The notes under the pieces were generated by a model. That model was not told where the DNA came from. It saw only the letters and a list, made by a program, of their open reading frames with translations, and ran no database searches. Shown here in pieces: positions 27,119 to 35,975 of a stretch of 64,000 bases of DNA. The position numbers and the translations under genes are program-made. The DNA is from Actinomadura spongiicola (GTDB lineage Bacteria; Actinomycetota; Actinomycetes; Streptosporangiales; Streptosporangiaceae), in contig NZ_QVNQ01000001.1 of NCBI RefSeq assembly GCF_003432485.1, positions 434,001-498,000 of the forward strand. The letters run 5' to 3'. Positions within the stretch are counted from its first letter, which is position 1. Every line of letters starts with the position of its first letter.

Positions 27119-28165
27119 ATGGAAGCGGTGGCCCTTGTCGTCTTGCTGATCGTCCTCGTCGGCGGGCTGATCGTCCTGACGTCTTCGATCCGCGTCGTCC
27201 AGCAGTACGAGCACGGCATCGTGTTCAGATTCGGCCAGGTGCAGCGGGGCGGGCAGTTGCGGCCCGGCGCGGTCCGCGAGCCCGGCATCACGGCGATCGT
27301 GCCGATCATCGAACGGATGCAGAAGGTCAGTCGGCAGACGGTCACGATGGGTGTTCCGGGCCAGGACGGCATCACCCAGGACAACGTGAGCGTCCGTGTG
27401 GACGCCGTCGTGTACTTCCGGGTGATCGATCCGGTGAAGGCGATCGTGAACGTCCAGAACTACGGGTACGCGGTCTCCCAGGTGGCGCAGACGTCGCTGC
27501 GGTCGGTCATCGGCCAGGCCGACATGCAGGAACTCCTCGGCGAGCGCGCGAAGATCAACACGCGGCTGCGGTCGATCATCGACGAGATCACCGAGGGGCC
27601 GTGGGGCATCCGGATCGAGATGGTCGAGATCAAGGACGTCTCGCTGCCGGAGGGCATGAAGCGGTCGATGGCCCGGCAGGCCGAGGCGGAGCGGGAGCGG
27701 CGTGCCCGCATCATCACCGCGGACGGCGAGTTCCAGGCGTCCAAGCGGCTCGCCGCCGCCGCGGAGATCATGTCGCAGGACCCGGCGGCCCTCCAGCTCC
27801 GGTTGTTGCAGACGGTCGTCGAGGTCTCCGCGGAGAAGAACAGCACGCTGGTCATGCCGCTGCCGGTGGAGGTGCTGCGGTTCTTCGACCGTGTCACGAG
27901 CGACACCGGTCGAGGCGATGCCGCGGGCAAGCAGGGCGGGCCGGGTCTCGGGGAGCGGCTCGCCAAGGCGGAGGAGGAACTGGCGAAGGCGGCGGAGGCC
28001 TCCGCCGCGCTGGAGTCCCCCGAGGACGTTCCGCCGGTCATCGGCCTGGACGAGCCGAAGCAGCGTGACGAGGCACCGGCCGTGCGGGATCGGTCGTCCG
28101 ACGACCGGCCCGGCATCACGGGCGGCGACCCCCAGCCCGGCGACCCACCGACCGCCGCTCCCTGA
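27119..28165 (+). CDS. SPFH/band 7 (slipin-type) membrane protein
   Basis: This 348-residue protein has one N-terminal transmembrane helix (VALVVLLIVLVGGLIVL), then the SPFH domain with VQQYEHGIVFRFG, a slipin signature, and VDAVVYFRV. A charged helical region (RQAEAERERRARIITADGEF) gives oligomerisation, and the acidic, proline-rich tail is disordered. Such proteins scaffold membrane microdomains; no NfeD partner is visible next to it. The ATG at 27119 follows AAAGG. Confidence 0.88.
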   Translation: MEAVALVVLLIVLVGGLIVLTSSIRVVQQYEHGIVFRFGQVQRGGQLRPGAVREPGITAIVPIIERMQKVSRQTVTMGVPGQDGITQDNVSVRVDAVVYFRVIDPVKAIVNVQNYGYAVSQVAQTSLRSVIGQADMQELLGERAKINTRLRSIIDEITEGPWGIRIEMVEIKDVSLPEGMKRSMARQAEAERERRARIITADGEFQASKRLAAAAEIMSQDPAALQLRLLQTVVEVSAEKNSTLVMPLPVEVLRFFDRVTSDTGRGDAAGKQGGPGLGERLAKAEEELAKAAEASAALESPEDVPPVIGLDEPKQRDEAPAVRDRSSDDRPGITGGDPQPGDPPTAAP

Positions 28166-28180
28166 TGCGGTGACCGGGAA

Positions 28181-28202
28181 CCTTGCCTGACGGTTGGCAA
28201 GG
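28181..28202. terminator. bidirectional terminator between SPFH and MFS genes
   Basis: CCTTGCC at 28181-28187 pairs exactly with GGCAAGG at 28196-28202 around an 8-base loop. It sits in the 49-base gap between two convergent genes, so it can serve both. Confidence 0.55.
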
Positions 28203-28214
28203 CCGCCCCCGCTG

Positions 28215-29483
28215 TTACTGGGCGGGCTCGGTACCAGGGGTCTTGAGGAGCGCCGGGGGCTCTGGCGTGGGCATGGTCAGTCGGCGGACGCCCGGCACCG
28301 CGGCCGTGCCCAGGCAGGACGCGGCGACCAGGAACGCGGAGACCGTCAGCGGCACGGCCGTTCCCCACGCCGACGCCGCCAACGGCGCGAGCGCGTAGCC
28401 GAGTGGTGCCGCCGCTAGGGAGAGCAGCCAGTCGTAGGACGTCACCCGGGCCAGCGCGTGCTGCGGAATGGTCAGCTGGACGACCGTCTGCCACGTCGGG
28501 TTGAGGACGCCGAGCCCGGCGAGCGCCAGCCCGTACGAGCCGATGACCAGCGGCGCGGGCGCGGGGACGGCCAGCAGGGCGAGCGGCAGGGCGAAGATCG
28601 CGAGGCCCAGGTTCGCGACGAGGACCGGGCGGCGCAGGTGGATGCGGGACGCCAGCAGCGACCCGGCGACGAGCCCGACGGCGCCGACCTGGACGGTCGC
28701 GATCCATGTCTCCTCGCCGCCGAGGTGTTCGATCGCGATGGCCGGTCCGAGGGTGAGGAGGACGGCGGACGCGCCGTTCCAGACGCCGTGGGCGATCAGG
28801 CTCGTCCAGTACCAGTCGCGCGTCCGGACCTCCGTCCAGCCTTCGGCCATGTCGCGTGTGAGTCGCTGGAACGCGCCGGTCCGGCCGTCCGGGAGGTCCG
28901 GCTGCGGCACGTGCCGGACGCGCGTCGCCGCGAGCAGGGCGCCGCTGGCGGCGAACGTGGCGGCGTCGAGCACGAACGTCCAGCCGGGGCCGATGGTGAG
29001 CACGAACGTTCCGGCGAGGGCGGGACCGGCGAGCCGGGCGGCGCCGGTGGCGGCGCCGAGGAGGGAGTTGGCCTTCTGTAACCCGGACGGTTCCACGGTT
29101 CCGGCGACCAGCGGCGAGATCGTCGGGGTCTGGAACGCCGAGGCGGTGCCGCCGATCGCCTGGGTGACGGCGAGGTGCCACAGCTCGGGATCTCCGCGGA
29201 GGAGTTCGATCCCGGCGACGAGCTGGGCGGCGCATCCGACGATGTCGGTGACCAGCGCGACGCGGCGCGCGTTGAGGCGGTCCGCGGCGACACCGCCGAG
29301 TGGAAGGAGGAGCACGCGGGGAACCATCGCGCAGGCGAGGACCAGGGCCAGCGCGGAGGCGGACCCGGTCGCGCGCAGCACGGCGAGGGCGAGCGCGGCC
29401 GGAACCGCGGCCTCGCCGGTCAGGGACAGGACGCGGGCGCCGTACAGCAACCGGAAGTCCCGACCGCGCAGTGGATGGGCCAT
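28215..29483 (-). CDS. MFS transporter
   Basis: This 422-residue major facilitator protein has about 12 hydrophobic helices and the loop 2-3 motif LGGVAADRLNARRV. It resembles the Bcr/MFS_3 (enterobactin exporter-like) drug/metabolite efflux group; the substrate cannot be read. A MarR-family regulator is divergently encoded 88 bases away with half-sites between, so export is probably regulated by it. Confidence 0.85.
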   Translation of the reverse strand: MAHPLRGRDFRLLYGARVLSLTGEAAVPAALALAVLRATGSASALALVLACAMVPRVLLLPLGGVAADRLNARRVALVTDIVGCAAQLVAGIELLRGDPELWHLAVTQAIGGTASAFQTPTISPLVAGTVEPSGLQKANSLLGAATGAARLAGPALAGTFVLTIGPGWTFVLDAATFAASGALLAATRVRHVPQPDLPDGRTGAFQRLTRDMAEGWTEVRTRDWYWTSLIAHGVWNGASAVLLTLGPAIAIEHLGGEETWIATVQVGAVGLVAGSLLASRIHLRRPVLVANLGLAIFALPLALLAVPAPAPLVIGSYGLALAGLGVLNPTWQTVVQLTIPQHALARVTSYDWLLSLAAAPLGYALAPLAASAWGTAVPLTVSAFLVAASCLGTAAVPGVRRLTMPTPEPPALLKTPGTEPAQ

Positions 29484-29498
29484 ACCGGGTGAATCTAG

Positions 29499-29540
29499 TT
29501 CGTCACCGAATTAATCGTCAACGAAATACTCGGTGTCGAA
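29499..29540. promoter_or_regulatory. candidate MarR operator, three half-sites
   Basis: Three related 11-base elements lie about 15 bases apart between the MFS and MarR genes. TTCGTCACCGA is at 29499-29509 (minus-strand reading TCGGTGACGAA), TCGTCAACGAA at 29515-29525, and TCGGTGTCGAA at 29530-29540. The outer two form an imperfect inverted repeat. The position in a divergent promoter fits autoregulation by the MarR protein. Confidence 0.5.
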
Positions 29541-29571
29541 GTAATGGGGAGCGGTCGCTACGATCGCGGTC

Positions 29572-30069
29572 ATGGGCGACACGGCACGGGACCGGACGGA
29601 CGAACATGTGGAGCGGTGGACGCCGATCCTGCCCGGCCTCGACCCCGACATCGAGGGCGCCGTCACCCGGATGGTCAAACTCGTCGAACACCTCAAGCAC
29701 GTCCGTGACCGTTCCCTTGTGGCCTCAGACCTGCAACGACACGAGTACGACACGCTCCACGCGCTCGCCGGACGGCACGGCTCCGCCACACCCTCGCAAC
29801 TCGCCGCCGACCTCGGCATGGCCCCGAACTCGATCACCGGGCGGCTGGACGGGCTGGAACGCCGCGGGTTCGTCCGCCGGACGCCGTCCGCCACCGACCG
29901 CCGCAGGATCGTCGTCGAACTCACCGACGAGGGGCGGGGCGTGTGGCTCGCCGCCATGGGCGGTGTGGGGCACGAGGAGTACCGGCTGCTCGGCGTCCTC
30001 AACGCGAACGAGCGCCGCGTCCTCTCCGACTTGCTCCGCCGCGTCATGCTCCGCGCCGAGAACTCTTGA
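29572..30069 (+). CDS. MarR-family transcriptional regulator
   Basis: This is a 165-residue winged-helix protein. The recognition region is PSQLAADLGMAPNSITGRLDGLERRGFVRR, followed by the wing DRRRIVVELTDEG, both typical of MarR. Helical N- and C-terminal parts form the dimer. It is divergent from the MFS transporter and probably represses it until a ligand binds. The last 87 bases of the gene are repeated, in decayed form, just after its stop. Confidence 0.9.
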   Translation: MGDTARDRTDEHVERWTPILPGLDPDIEGAVTRMVKLVEHLKHVRDRSLVASDLQRHEYDTLHALAGRHGSATPSQLAADLGMAPNSITGRLDGLERRGFVRRTPSATDRRRIVVELTDEGRGVWLAAMGGVGHEEYRLLGVLNANERRVLSDLLRRVMLRAENS

Positions 30070-30204
30070 CCCTGGGTCCGCCCGACGTGTGCGCTCGGGC
30101 GAGGTCGCCCGGCTGCTCGGCGTCCTTCAACGCGGACGGGCGCCGCGTCCTGTCTGGTCTGCTCCGCTCCGTCATGGTTCGCGCCGTGCGGTCTTGACCC
30201 CTGG
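29983..30204. repeat. decayed tandem copy of the MarR gene 3' end
   Basis: 29983-30075 (the end of the MarR gene plus a few bases) and 30110-30204 are imperfect copies, both starting CGGCTGCTCGGCGTCC and ending CTTGACC(C)CTGG. The second copy has an inserted T that breaks its frame and several substitutions, so it is a non-coding remnant. Confidence 0.75.
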
Positions 30205-30422
30205 CTAAACGAGCACGTCCGCGCTGTGCCGGTCCGCGTTCTGACCCTCGGCCTGTCGCCCGCGCACGGCGCCGCCGTCCTTCGGATCGTTGACGTCCGG
30301 GCGTATGTCCGGGTGGTGGCCTCCAGAACGTGGGAGGCGAAGAGGAAGATCAAGGTTGGTGGAAGCCCGCCCGGTCGCCGGGGTGTTGCGGCCCGGGGCG
30401 TGAGGGACGGCCACCGGAGGTC

Positions 30423-31289
30423 ATGGTGGAAGACGTGGCGACGCCGACCGCGGCGCAGTTGCAGGCGTTCCTGATGCTGGCGCGCCGTGGTCGAGCGGAC
30501 CAGCCGGTCGGTCGCCCTCACACCGGCGGGGCAGGCGTCGCTGGTCGAGGCGCGCACGGTGGTCGACGGCCTGTCGCGGTTGGGGCGCGTGGCGCGGGCG
30601 CACGCGCGTGTGGTGAGCGCTCACGTCGTCATCGGCACCGTCGGCGCCGAGGGGGCGATGCCGCACGTCCACGCGGTCCTGACCGAACTCAGGCGGCGCA
30701 GCCCGGACTTGCAGGTGGAACTGCGACTGCTGAACCTGATCGAGCACCACCGCTCCCTGGAGCGGGCCGAGGTCGACCTGGCGTTCTGCCGCCCCCCGGC
30801 GCCCGACGGCATCCGCACCCTCCAACTTGCGACCGAACCCCGGGTGGCGTGCGTGCCGATCGGGGACCCGCTGGCCGAACGGAACGCCGTCACACTGGCG
30901 GATCTCGCCGGACGCGCCGTCGTGTCGGCCCCCGACGCCTGCCCCGAGGTGTGGCGGGACTTCTGGGCGGTCGATCCATGGCCGGACGGGTCACCGGTGG
31001 TGGACGGGCCGGTCGCCCAGGACGTGGAGTCGATCCTGGCGACGGTCGCGCAGGGACGGGGATCGCGTTCATGCCGGAGGCAGCGCGCCGGTTCTTCCCC
31101 CGACCAGGTGTCGCGTACGTCGATGTCGTTGGTCTGTCGCCGTGCACGTCGGCGCTGGTGTGGTCGTCGTCGCGAGGGAACGAACCGCATGTCCTGGCCG
31201 TCCGGCAGGCGGCGCGGATGGTGGCGTACCGACCGCTTGCCGCAGCGAACCCGGGCCCCGCCCCGCGGGGCGGGGCCCGGGTCCGGTAA
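30423..31289 (+). pseudogene. LysR-family regulator, broken (HTH deleted, frameshift)
   Basis: The start ATG leads into PTAAQLQAFLMLAR, a normal LysR N-terminus, but the helix-turn-helix that should follow is missing. The frame changes near 30487 into VVERTSRSVALTPAGQA, which normally comes after it. The effector-binding domain is then readable (VVIGTVGAEG, VDLAFCRPPAPDG, EPRVACVPIGDP, DVESILATVAQG). Around 31053 a one-base loss shifts the frame again; the rest (GTGIAFMPEAARRFF) continues in the third frame to a stop at 31289. The protein cannot bind DNA. Confidence 0.75.
31249..31282. terminator. 34-base perfect palindrome, probable bidirectional terminator
   Basis: Sixteen bases (ACCCGGGCCCCGCCCC) are followed by GC and then by their exact complement ending at 31282. 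This is a very stable GC hairpin at the end of the LysR pseudogene and 38 bases after the stop of the convergent I36-inhibitor gene. There is no T-run. Confidence 0.6.
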
Positions 31290-31320
31290 AGCGGTCACCC
31301 CCAGGGGATGACGGTGACCG

Positions 31321-31680
31321 TTATCGGCATCGCCACACGATGAAGCTTTCCGCCCGGTCGTTGAAGCCGGGGAGGGTGCTGTGCACTTCGTCGTAGCCGA
31401 TCGTGTAGGTGGCCCCGGTCCAGTCGTCGTTGTCATAGAGCCGGACGCAGAAGTCGAACGAGTTGTTCATCGCCGAAGAGATCTCGTTGTCGCCGTTCCA
31501 CCAGTCGATCTGGTATCTCCCCGGAACCGCCGTATGGCTGACGTACCGGTCACCGCGGTAGAGGGCGTCCTCGAACATGCAGATTTCGTTCCATCCACAC
31601 CACTCTCCCGCCGAAGCCGGTGCGGACAGCCCGACTACGCCGAGCGGCACCATGGCGACCAGTGCCATGGCGGCCTTCAA
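31321..31680 (-). CDS. secreted peptidase-inhibitor family I36 (beta/gamma-crystallin-like) protein
   Basis: This 119-residue protein has a signal peptide (KAAMALVAMVPLGVVGL then SAPASA with cleavage before GEWCGW). The mature part has a cysteine-containing crystallin-like fold typical of the I36 group, with CMFEDALYRGDRY and CVRLYDNDDWTG as repeated Greek-key strands. Members in Streptomyces inhibit metalloproteases. I chose a TTG at 31680 because GGAGAGG lies 9 bases upstream and it adds a positive charge to the signal peptide; the ATG at 31668 is the alternative. Confidence 0.75.
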   Translation of the reverse strand: MKAAMALVAMVPLGVVGLSAPASAGEWCGWNEICMFEDALYRGDRYVSHTAVPGRYQIDWWNGDNEISSAMNNSFDFCVRLYDNDDWTGATYTIGYDEVHSTLPGFNDRAESFIVWRCR

Positions 31681-31947
31681 TACTCGTTGCCTCTCCTTGT
31701 ACCCCGTTTTCCGGCAATGGCCGTGCAGAAGTCGGGGCGTAGCCGGATTTGTCGCTTCGACTCTGCGCAGCGGATATGTGAAGATCAACAAAACGGCGAT
31801 GCTGTCTCGAGCCGCATCGATAGCGATCCGTGCATCGCTGCGGCCGAAGGACGCGCGGGGGCCGGGAACCGGTCGAGTCCGCGCCTGTCGGGGCGTACGG
31901 GCGGGTTCCAGAGGGACGTGGCTGGGTCGATCGCTAAGGTGAGGCCC

Positions 31948-32106
31948 ATGAAGAAGTGGGAGTACGCGACCGTTCCGTTGCTGGTGCACGCGACCAAGCA
32001 GATTCTTGACAACTGGGGCCAGGACGGGTGGGAGCTCGTGACCGTCCTGCCGGGGCCGAATCCTGAGAATCTCGTGGCTTACTTCAAGCGCGAAGTGCAG
32101 TCCTGA
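31948..32106 (+). CDS. DUF4177 small protein
   Basis: This is a 52-residue protein whose segment KKWEYATVPLLVH and motif NWGQDGWELV match DUF4177. The role is unknown. In M. tuberculosis the equivalent small gene (Rv3678A) also lies directly before the RidA gene, and the gap here is 33 bases, so the pair is a conserved operon. GAGG lies ahead of the ATG. Confidence 0.88.
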   Translation: MKKWEYATVPLLVHATKQILDNWGQDGWELVTVLPGPNPENLVAYFKREVQS

Positions 32107-32139
32107 ACCGATCGAGCAGCGCTTTCACGAGGAGTGGTC

Positions 32140-32601
32140 ATGAGCACGCCTGAAGAACGAATCCGCGAACTGGGGCTTGAGCTGCCCGAGCCCGTTCCGC
32201 CGGTCGCGTCGTACGTCCCGACGGCGCGGACGGGGTCGCTCGTCTACACGTCCGGGCAGGTCCCGGTGGTCAAGGGTGAGCTGGCGGTCACCGGAAAGGT
32301 GGGCGCGGAGGTCGACGCGGAGGAGGCGGCCCGGCAGGCGCGCATCTGCGCCCTGAACGCGATCGCGGCGCTCAAGGCCGAGGTCGGCGAGCTGTCCAGG
32401 GTCGCGCGGATCGTCAAGGTCGTCGGCTTCGTCGCCAGCGCGCCGGACTTCCACGGGCAGCCTCAGGTGATCAACGGTGCGAGCGATCTGCTGGTCGAGG
32501 TGTTCGGGGACGCGGGCAAGCACGCACGCAGCGCCGTGGGCGTCGCCGTCCTGCCACTCAACGCCCCAGTCGAGGTAGAGCTGATCGCCGAGATCGCCTG
32601 A
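32140..32601 (+). CDS. RidA family protein (reactive imine deaminase-like)
   Basis: This 153-residue protein belongs to the YjgF/YER057c/UK114 family. The strand LVYTSGQVPVVKG and the segment GVAVLPLNAPVEVELIAEIA are typical. The catalytic arginine of true RidA (usually ARSAVGVA-type context) reads HARSAVGVA, so the arginine is present. Such proteins hydrolyse reactive enamines or imines from PLP enzymes. I chose the ATG at 32140 because GAGGAG lies upstream. Confidence 0.88.
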   Translation: MSTPEERIRELGLELPEPVPPVASYVPTARTGSLVYTSGQVPVVKGELAVTGKVGAEVDAEEAARQARICALNAIAALKAEVGELSRVARIVKVVGFVASAPDFHGQPQVINGASDLLVEVFGDAGKHARSAVGVAVLPLNAPVEVELIAEIA

Positions 32602-32708
32602 CCCCCGGCGGCCCAACGCCGCGGCGTCCACAATGCCGGGCCAGACGCTCGGCCGGAACGCTCGGCGGGACGCCGGGCCGAGGCACTAGGTCAGGACAGC
32701 AGGGCGTT

Positions 32709-32855
32709 GTGGAGTACGCGCTGACGCCGCTGGGTGAGCGCGTCATCCCGTTGATCCAGTCGATGCTGCACTGGGCGAATCACCACATGAGCGAGGTCCA
32801 TGCCGCCCGTGAGCGTCACGATGCGCGGTCACCGAAGGCGGCCCCAGATCGGTGA
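32709..32855 (+). pseudogene. HxlR-family regulator, C-terminal remnant
   Basis: An open stretch of about 48 codons reads VEYALTPLGERVIPLIQSML then HWANHHM. This is the wing and last helix of HxlR regulators (YxLTxxGxxLxPxLxxLxxW). The N-terminal DNA-binding part is absent from the upstream DNA. No start or ribosome site is evident, so this is a gene fragment. Confidence 0.6.
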
Positions 32856-32977
32856 CCGGGACGGCCGGGGCGGCTCAGGCAGGTCGGGCGGCACCCGGGC
32901 CGTGCGGGCGGGGTTGACGGAATGACGTTCGGTGTGTCCGAATGGGCCGCCGGGAGTGCCGTTTCGGATGGGGTGAA

Positions 32978-33817
32978 GTGAACGGGCGCAAGTTGCCGGA
33001 GTCGTTCCGGGGCCGGGTCGAGGACCTCCGGTCGGGCAGGATCGAGCCCGTTCCCGCGCGTCCCGCGGCCACCGTCGCCGTACTTCGCGATCACCAGAGG
33101 CATGGGCTGCAGGCATTCTTGCTACGCCGTGTCCGGTCCATGGCGTTCGCGCCCGGCATGTACGTGTTCCCCGGCGGCGCGGTCGATCCGCGGGACGGGG
33201 AGGCGGACCTCGCGTGGTCCGGTCCGTCGCCGGCCGTGTGGGGCGAGGCGCTCAACGCGGACGAGACGCTCGCCCGCGAACTGGTGTGCGCGGCCGTCCG
33301 GGAGACGTTCGAGGAGACGCTCGTGCTGCTCGCCGGGCCGACCGCGCGGACGGTCGTGGCGGACACGCGCGGTGAGGGCTGGGAGGCCGACCGCCGGGCA
33401 CTGCTGGATCGCTCCCGGTCGTTCGGCGGGTTCCTCGACCGGCGCGGCCTCGTCCTCCGTTCGGACCTGCTGCGGCCGTGGGCGCACTGGATCACCCCGA
33501 AGATCGAGACGAAGCGCTACGACACCCGTTTCTTCGTCGCCGCGATGCCGGAGGGGCAGCGGGCCAGGGACGTCAGCACGGAGGCGGACCGGGTGGCGTG
33601 GGTGCGTCCGGCGGAGGCCGTCGAACGGGCCCTCGACGGCGCGTGGCCGATGTTGCCGCCGACGCTCGCGACGCTGGCCGATCTCGCCGAGTTCGAGACG
33701 GTCGCGGACGTGCTCGCCGCGTCCCGTGAGATCGTCGCCCACGAGCCCACCGCCGAGATCATCGACGGCGAGGCGTACCTCGTGCTCCCCGAGTCGGCGG
33801 CGCGGCACTACCGATGA
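32978..33817 (+). CDS. NUDIX hydrolase
   Basis: This 279-residue NUDIX-fold protein has FPGGAVDPRDGE as the start of the NUDIX box and RETFEETLVLLAG as its metal-binding helix, with an insertion of about 35 residues between them, as in the NUDT19/RPP-like subgroup. WITPKIETKRYDTRFF is conserved in that subgroup. The substrate is probably a CoA or nucleoside diphosphate derivative. I chose the GTG at 32978. Its stop overlaps the next start (ATGA), so it is coupled to the MBL hydrolase. Confidence 0.8.
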   Translation: MNGRKLPESFRGRVEDLRSGRIEPVPARPAATVAVLRDHQRHGLQAFLLRRVRSMAFAPGMYVFPGGAVDPRDGEADLAWSGPSPAVWGEALNADETLARELVCAAVRETFEETLVLLAGPTARTVVADTRGEGWEADRRALLDRSRSFGGFLDRRGLVLRSDLLRPWAHWITPKIETKRYDTRFFVAAMPEGQRARDVSTEADRVAWVRPAEAVERALDGAWPMLPPTLATLADLAEFETVADVLAASREIVAHEPTAEIIDGEAYLVLPESAARHYR

Positions 33818-34749
33818 GCCGTCGGGACCCGGTGTCCAGGGCCGCGCTGCGGTGGCTGGCGGGGACGTCGGCGCTGCGGCGTCTCGACCGTTTCCGCTGG
33901 AACCCGGTCCGTCACCCGGATCGGGCCTCGGGCAGGATGGGTGGCATGTCGGAGATCGACGGGATGGGCACCGAGCGGGCGACGTGCGTACTCGCCCCGA
34001 ACCCGTCCGCCATGACCCTGGACGGCACCAACACCTGGATCATCGCCGAGCCCGGCTCGGACGAGGCCGTCGTCGTCGATCCGGGCCCCAAGGACGGCAA
34101 GCATCTCAGGCGCGTCCTGGAGACGGTCGAGGCCCAGGGACGCCGGGTCGGCCTGGTTCTGCTGACGCACGGCCATCCCGACCATTCGGCCGGGGCCGGA
34201 AAGTTCGCGCGGCTCGCGGGCGGTTCGGTGCAGGTCCGGGCGCTCGACCCCCGGCACCGGCTCGGTGACGAAGGGCTCGGCGAGGGCGACGTGATCACCC
34301 TGGGCGGCCTGGAGTTGCGGATCATGGAGACGCCCGGTCACAGCGACGACTCGCTGACGTTCTGGCTTCCGGCGGACGGCGCCGTCCTCACCGGAGACAC
34401 GGTCCTCGGGTACGGGACGACCGTCCTGGAGGGGAGCCTCGGCGACTATCTCGCCTCGCTCGACCGGCTCCGCGCGTTCGCCGCCGATGTCGAGGCCGCG
34501 ACGATCCTCCCCGGTCACGGGCCGAAGCTGGACGATCCGATCGCCGTCCTCGACCACTACATCGATCATCGCCGCGAGCGTCTCGCCCAGGTGGAGGCGG
34601 CCGTCGCCGCGGGTGCGCGCACGGCGCGGGAGGTCGTCGAACGCGTGTACGCGGACGTCGACAGGTCCCTGTGGGGGGCGGCCGAGTGGTCCGTCCAGGC
34701 GCAGCTCGACTATCTGAACGAACGCCGGGGGCCACACGACGCTGTGTGA
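33814..34749 (+). CDS. MBL-fold metallohydrolase
   Basis: This 311-residue protein has the metallo-beta-lactamase motif THGHPDHSAG (HxHxDH), then GHSDDSL, GDTVLG, and PGHGP for the other metal ligands. A winged C-terminal domain follows, as in LACTB2-like proteins; the family includes nucleases and glyoxalase II-like enzymes. The ATG at 33814 overlaps the NUDIX stop. The ATG at 33946 would remove a 44-residue basic leader and is a real alternative, since homologues usually start near CVLAPNPSAMTLDG. Gene order before crp matches M. tuberculosis Rv3677c. Confidence 0.85.
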   Translation: MSRRDPVSRAALRWLAGTSALRRLDRFRWNPVRHPDRASGRMGGMSEIDGMGTERATCVLAPNPSAMTLDGTNTWIIAEPGSDEAVVVDPGPKDGKHLRRVLETVEAQGRRVGLVLLTHGHPDHSAGAGKFARLAGGSVQVRALDPRHRLGDEGLGEGDVITLGGLELRIMETPGHSDDSLTFWLPADGAVLTGDTVLGYGTTVLEGSLGDYLASLDRLRAFAADVEAATILPGHGPKLDDPIAVLDHYIDHRRERLAQVEAAVAAGARTAREVVERVYADVDRSLWGAAEWSVQAQLDYLNERRGPHDAV

Positions 34750-34802
34750 CGCGGGCGCGGCGGCGGCCCGATGGTCAACCGGGGATCAAACGGGACGTAC
34801 GG

Positions 34803-35489
34803 TCACTTGGAGCGCTTGCGGAGGCGCTCGATGTCGAGGATCACGACGGCGCGGGCCTCGATCCGCAGCCAGTTGCGCTGGGCGAAGTCGGCGAGCGCCT
34901 TGTTGACCGTCTCGCGGGACGCGCCGACGAGCTGCGCCAGCTCCTCCTGCGTGAGGTCGTGATGCACGTGCAGACCCGCCTCGGACGGCTGCCCGAACCG
35001 TTCCGCCAGGTCGAGAAGCGCCTTGGCGACACGCCCCGGCACGTCGGTGAACACCAGGTCGGCCATGACGTCGTTGGTCTTGCGCAACCGCTGCGCCAGC
35101 GCACGTAGGAGCTGGACGGCGACCTCCGGGTGTCCCGTCAGCCAGGGCCGCAGGTCGTCGTGGCCGAGCCCGGCCAGGCGGCACTCGGTCACCGCGATGG
35201 CGCTCGCGGTGCGCGGACGCGGGTCGAACAGCGACAGCTCGCCGAACATCTCGCTCGGCCCGAGCACGCTCAGCAGGTTCTCCCGGCCGTCCGGGGCCGT
35301 CCTGGTCAGCTTGATCTTCCCTTCGAGGACGACGTAGAGCCGGTCCCCGGTCTCGCCCTCGTTGAAGAGCGTCTGACCGCGGGCGAGCCGCACCTCGGCC
35401 ACGTTGGCGCGCAGCGCCTTGGCGCCCTGCTCGTCGAGGGCTTCGAAGAGCGGGGCTCTGCTCAGAACGTCCACGTCGCGATCGGTCAC
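34803..35489 (-). CDS. crp: Crp/Fnr-family transcription factor (Crp)
   Basis: This 228-residue protein has an N-terminal cyclic-nucleotide-binding domain (GEMFGELSLFDPRPRTASA-type loop with FGELSLF and the arginine of the phosphate cassette). A C-terminal HTH reads LTQEELAQLVGASRETVNKAL. The size and position beside nth and the MBL gene match the actinobacterial global regulator Crp (M. tuberculosis Rv3676, S. coelicolor SCO3571). I chose the GTG at 35489, preceded by GAGGAGGAAG; longer starts have no support. Confidence 0.93.
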   Translation of the reverse strand: MTDRDVDVLSRAPLFEALDEQGAKALRANVAEVRLARGQTLFNEGETGDRLYVVLEGKIKLTRTAPDGRENLLSVLGPSEMFGELSLFDPRPRTASAIAVTECRLAGLGHDDLRPWLTGHPEVAVQLLRALAQRLRKTNDVMADLVFTDVPGRVAKALLDLAERFGQPSEAGLHVHHDLTQEELAQLVGASRETVNKALADFAQRNWLRIEARAVVILDIERLRKRSK

Positions 35490-35521
35490 GCTTCTTCCTC
35501 CTCGAACACCGACATGCCTAG

Positions 35522-35537
35522 TGTGACGTACGTCCCA
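35522..35537. promoter_or_regulatory. candidate Crp site upstream of crp
   Basis: TGTGA, six bases (CGTACG), then TCCCA: one mismatch from the known Crp pattern TGTGA-N6-TCACA. It lies 33 bases upstream of the crp start, so Crp could regulate itself. This is an inference from the pattern. Confidence 0.45.
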
Positions 35538-35975
35538 CCGCGTACGTGAAGGCAGGGTCACGGCGCGCCGAAACGAAAGACCGGGCTTACCGTCCTCCCC
35601 GGGGCCGCCGCGGTCCCGTTCGCCCAGTGTACGGACCATTGGGTGAATGCCATCACACCGGTCTCAACACCTGTTACCGGACGTCCCGGGCAAGTATCGG
35701 CCGTGCCGTAATTTGATCAGATGTCCGGGATTGCTCCGGGCCCGTTCCCCAGGGGCGAACACGCGCCGTCACGCGGAGTCGAGGGGTCCTGTCACGGCCG
35801 GGGGAGGGTTCGTCCGCCTTCCTTGAAGTGTGGTCATGCTCACGTTGCGTGATATTGGAGTCGAACGGAACGGGTCGCGACCTCGTGGGTCCCAAGGAGC
35901 AGGCGACGGCCCGGGACGGCCCGAGATGGCTCGAGAGAAGCCGGACGGCCCCGGTGAGGCCTTAGGCTGGCCGGT

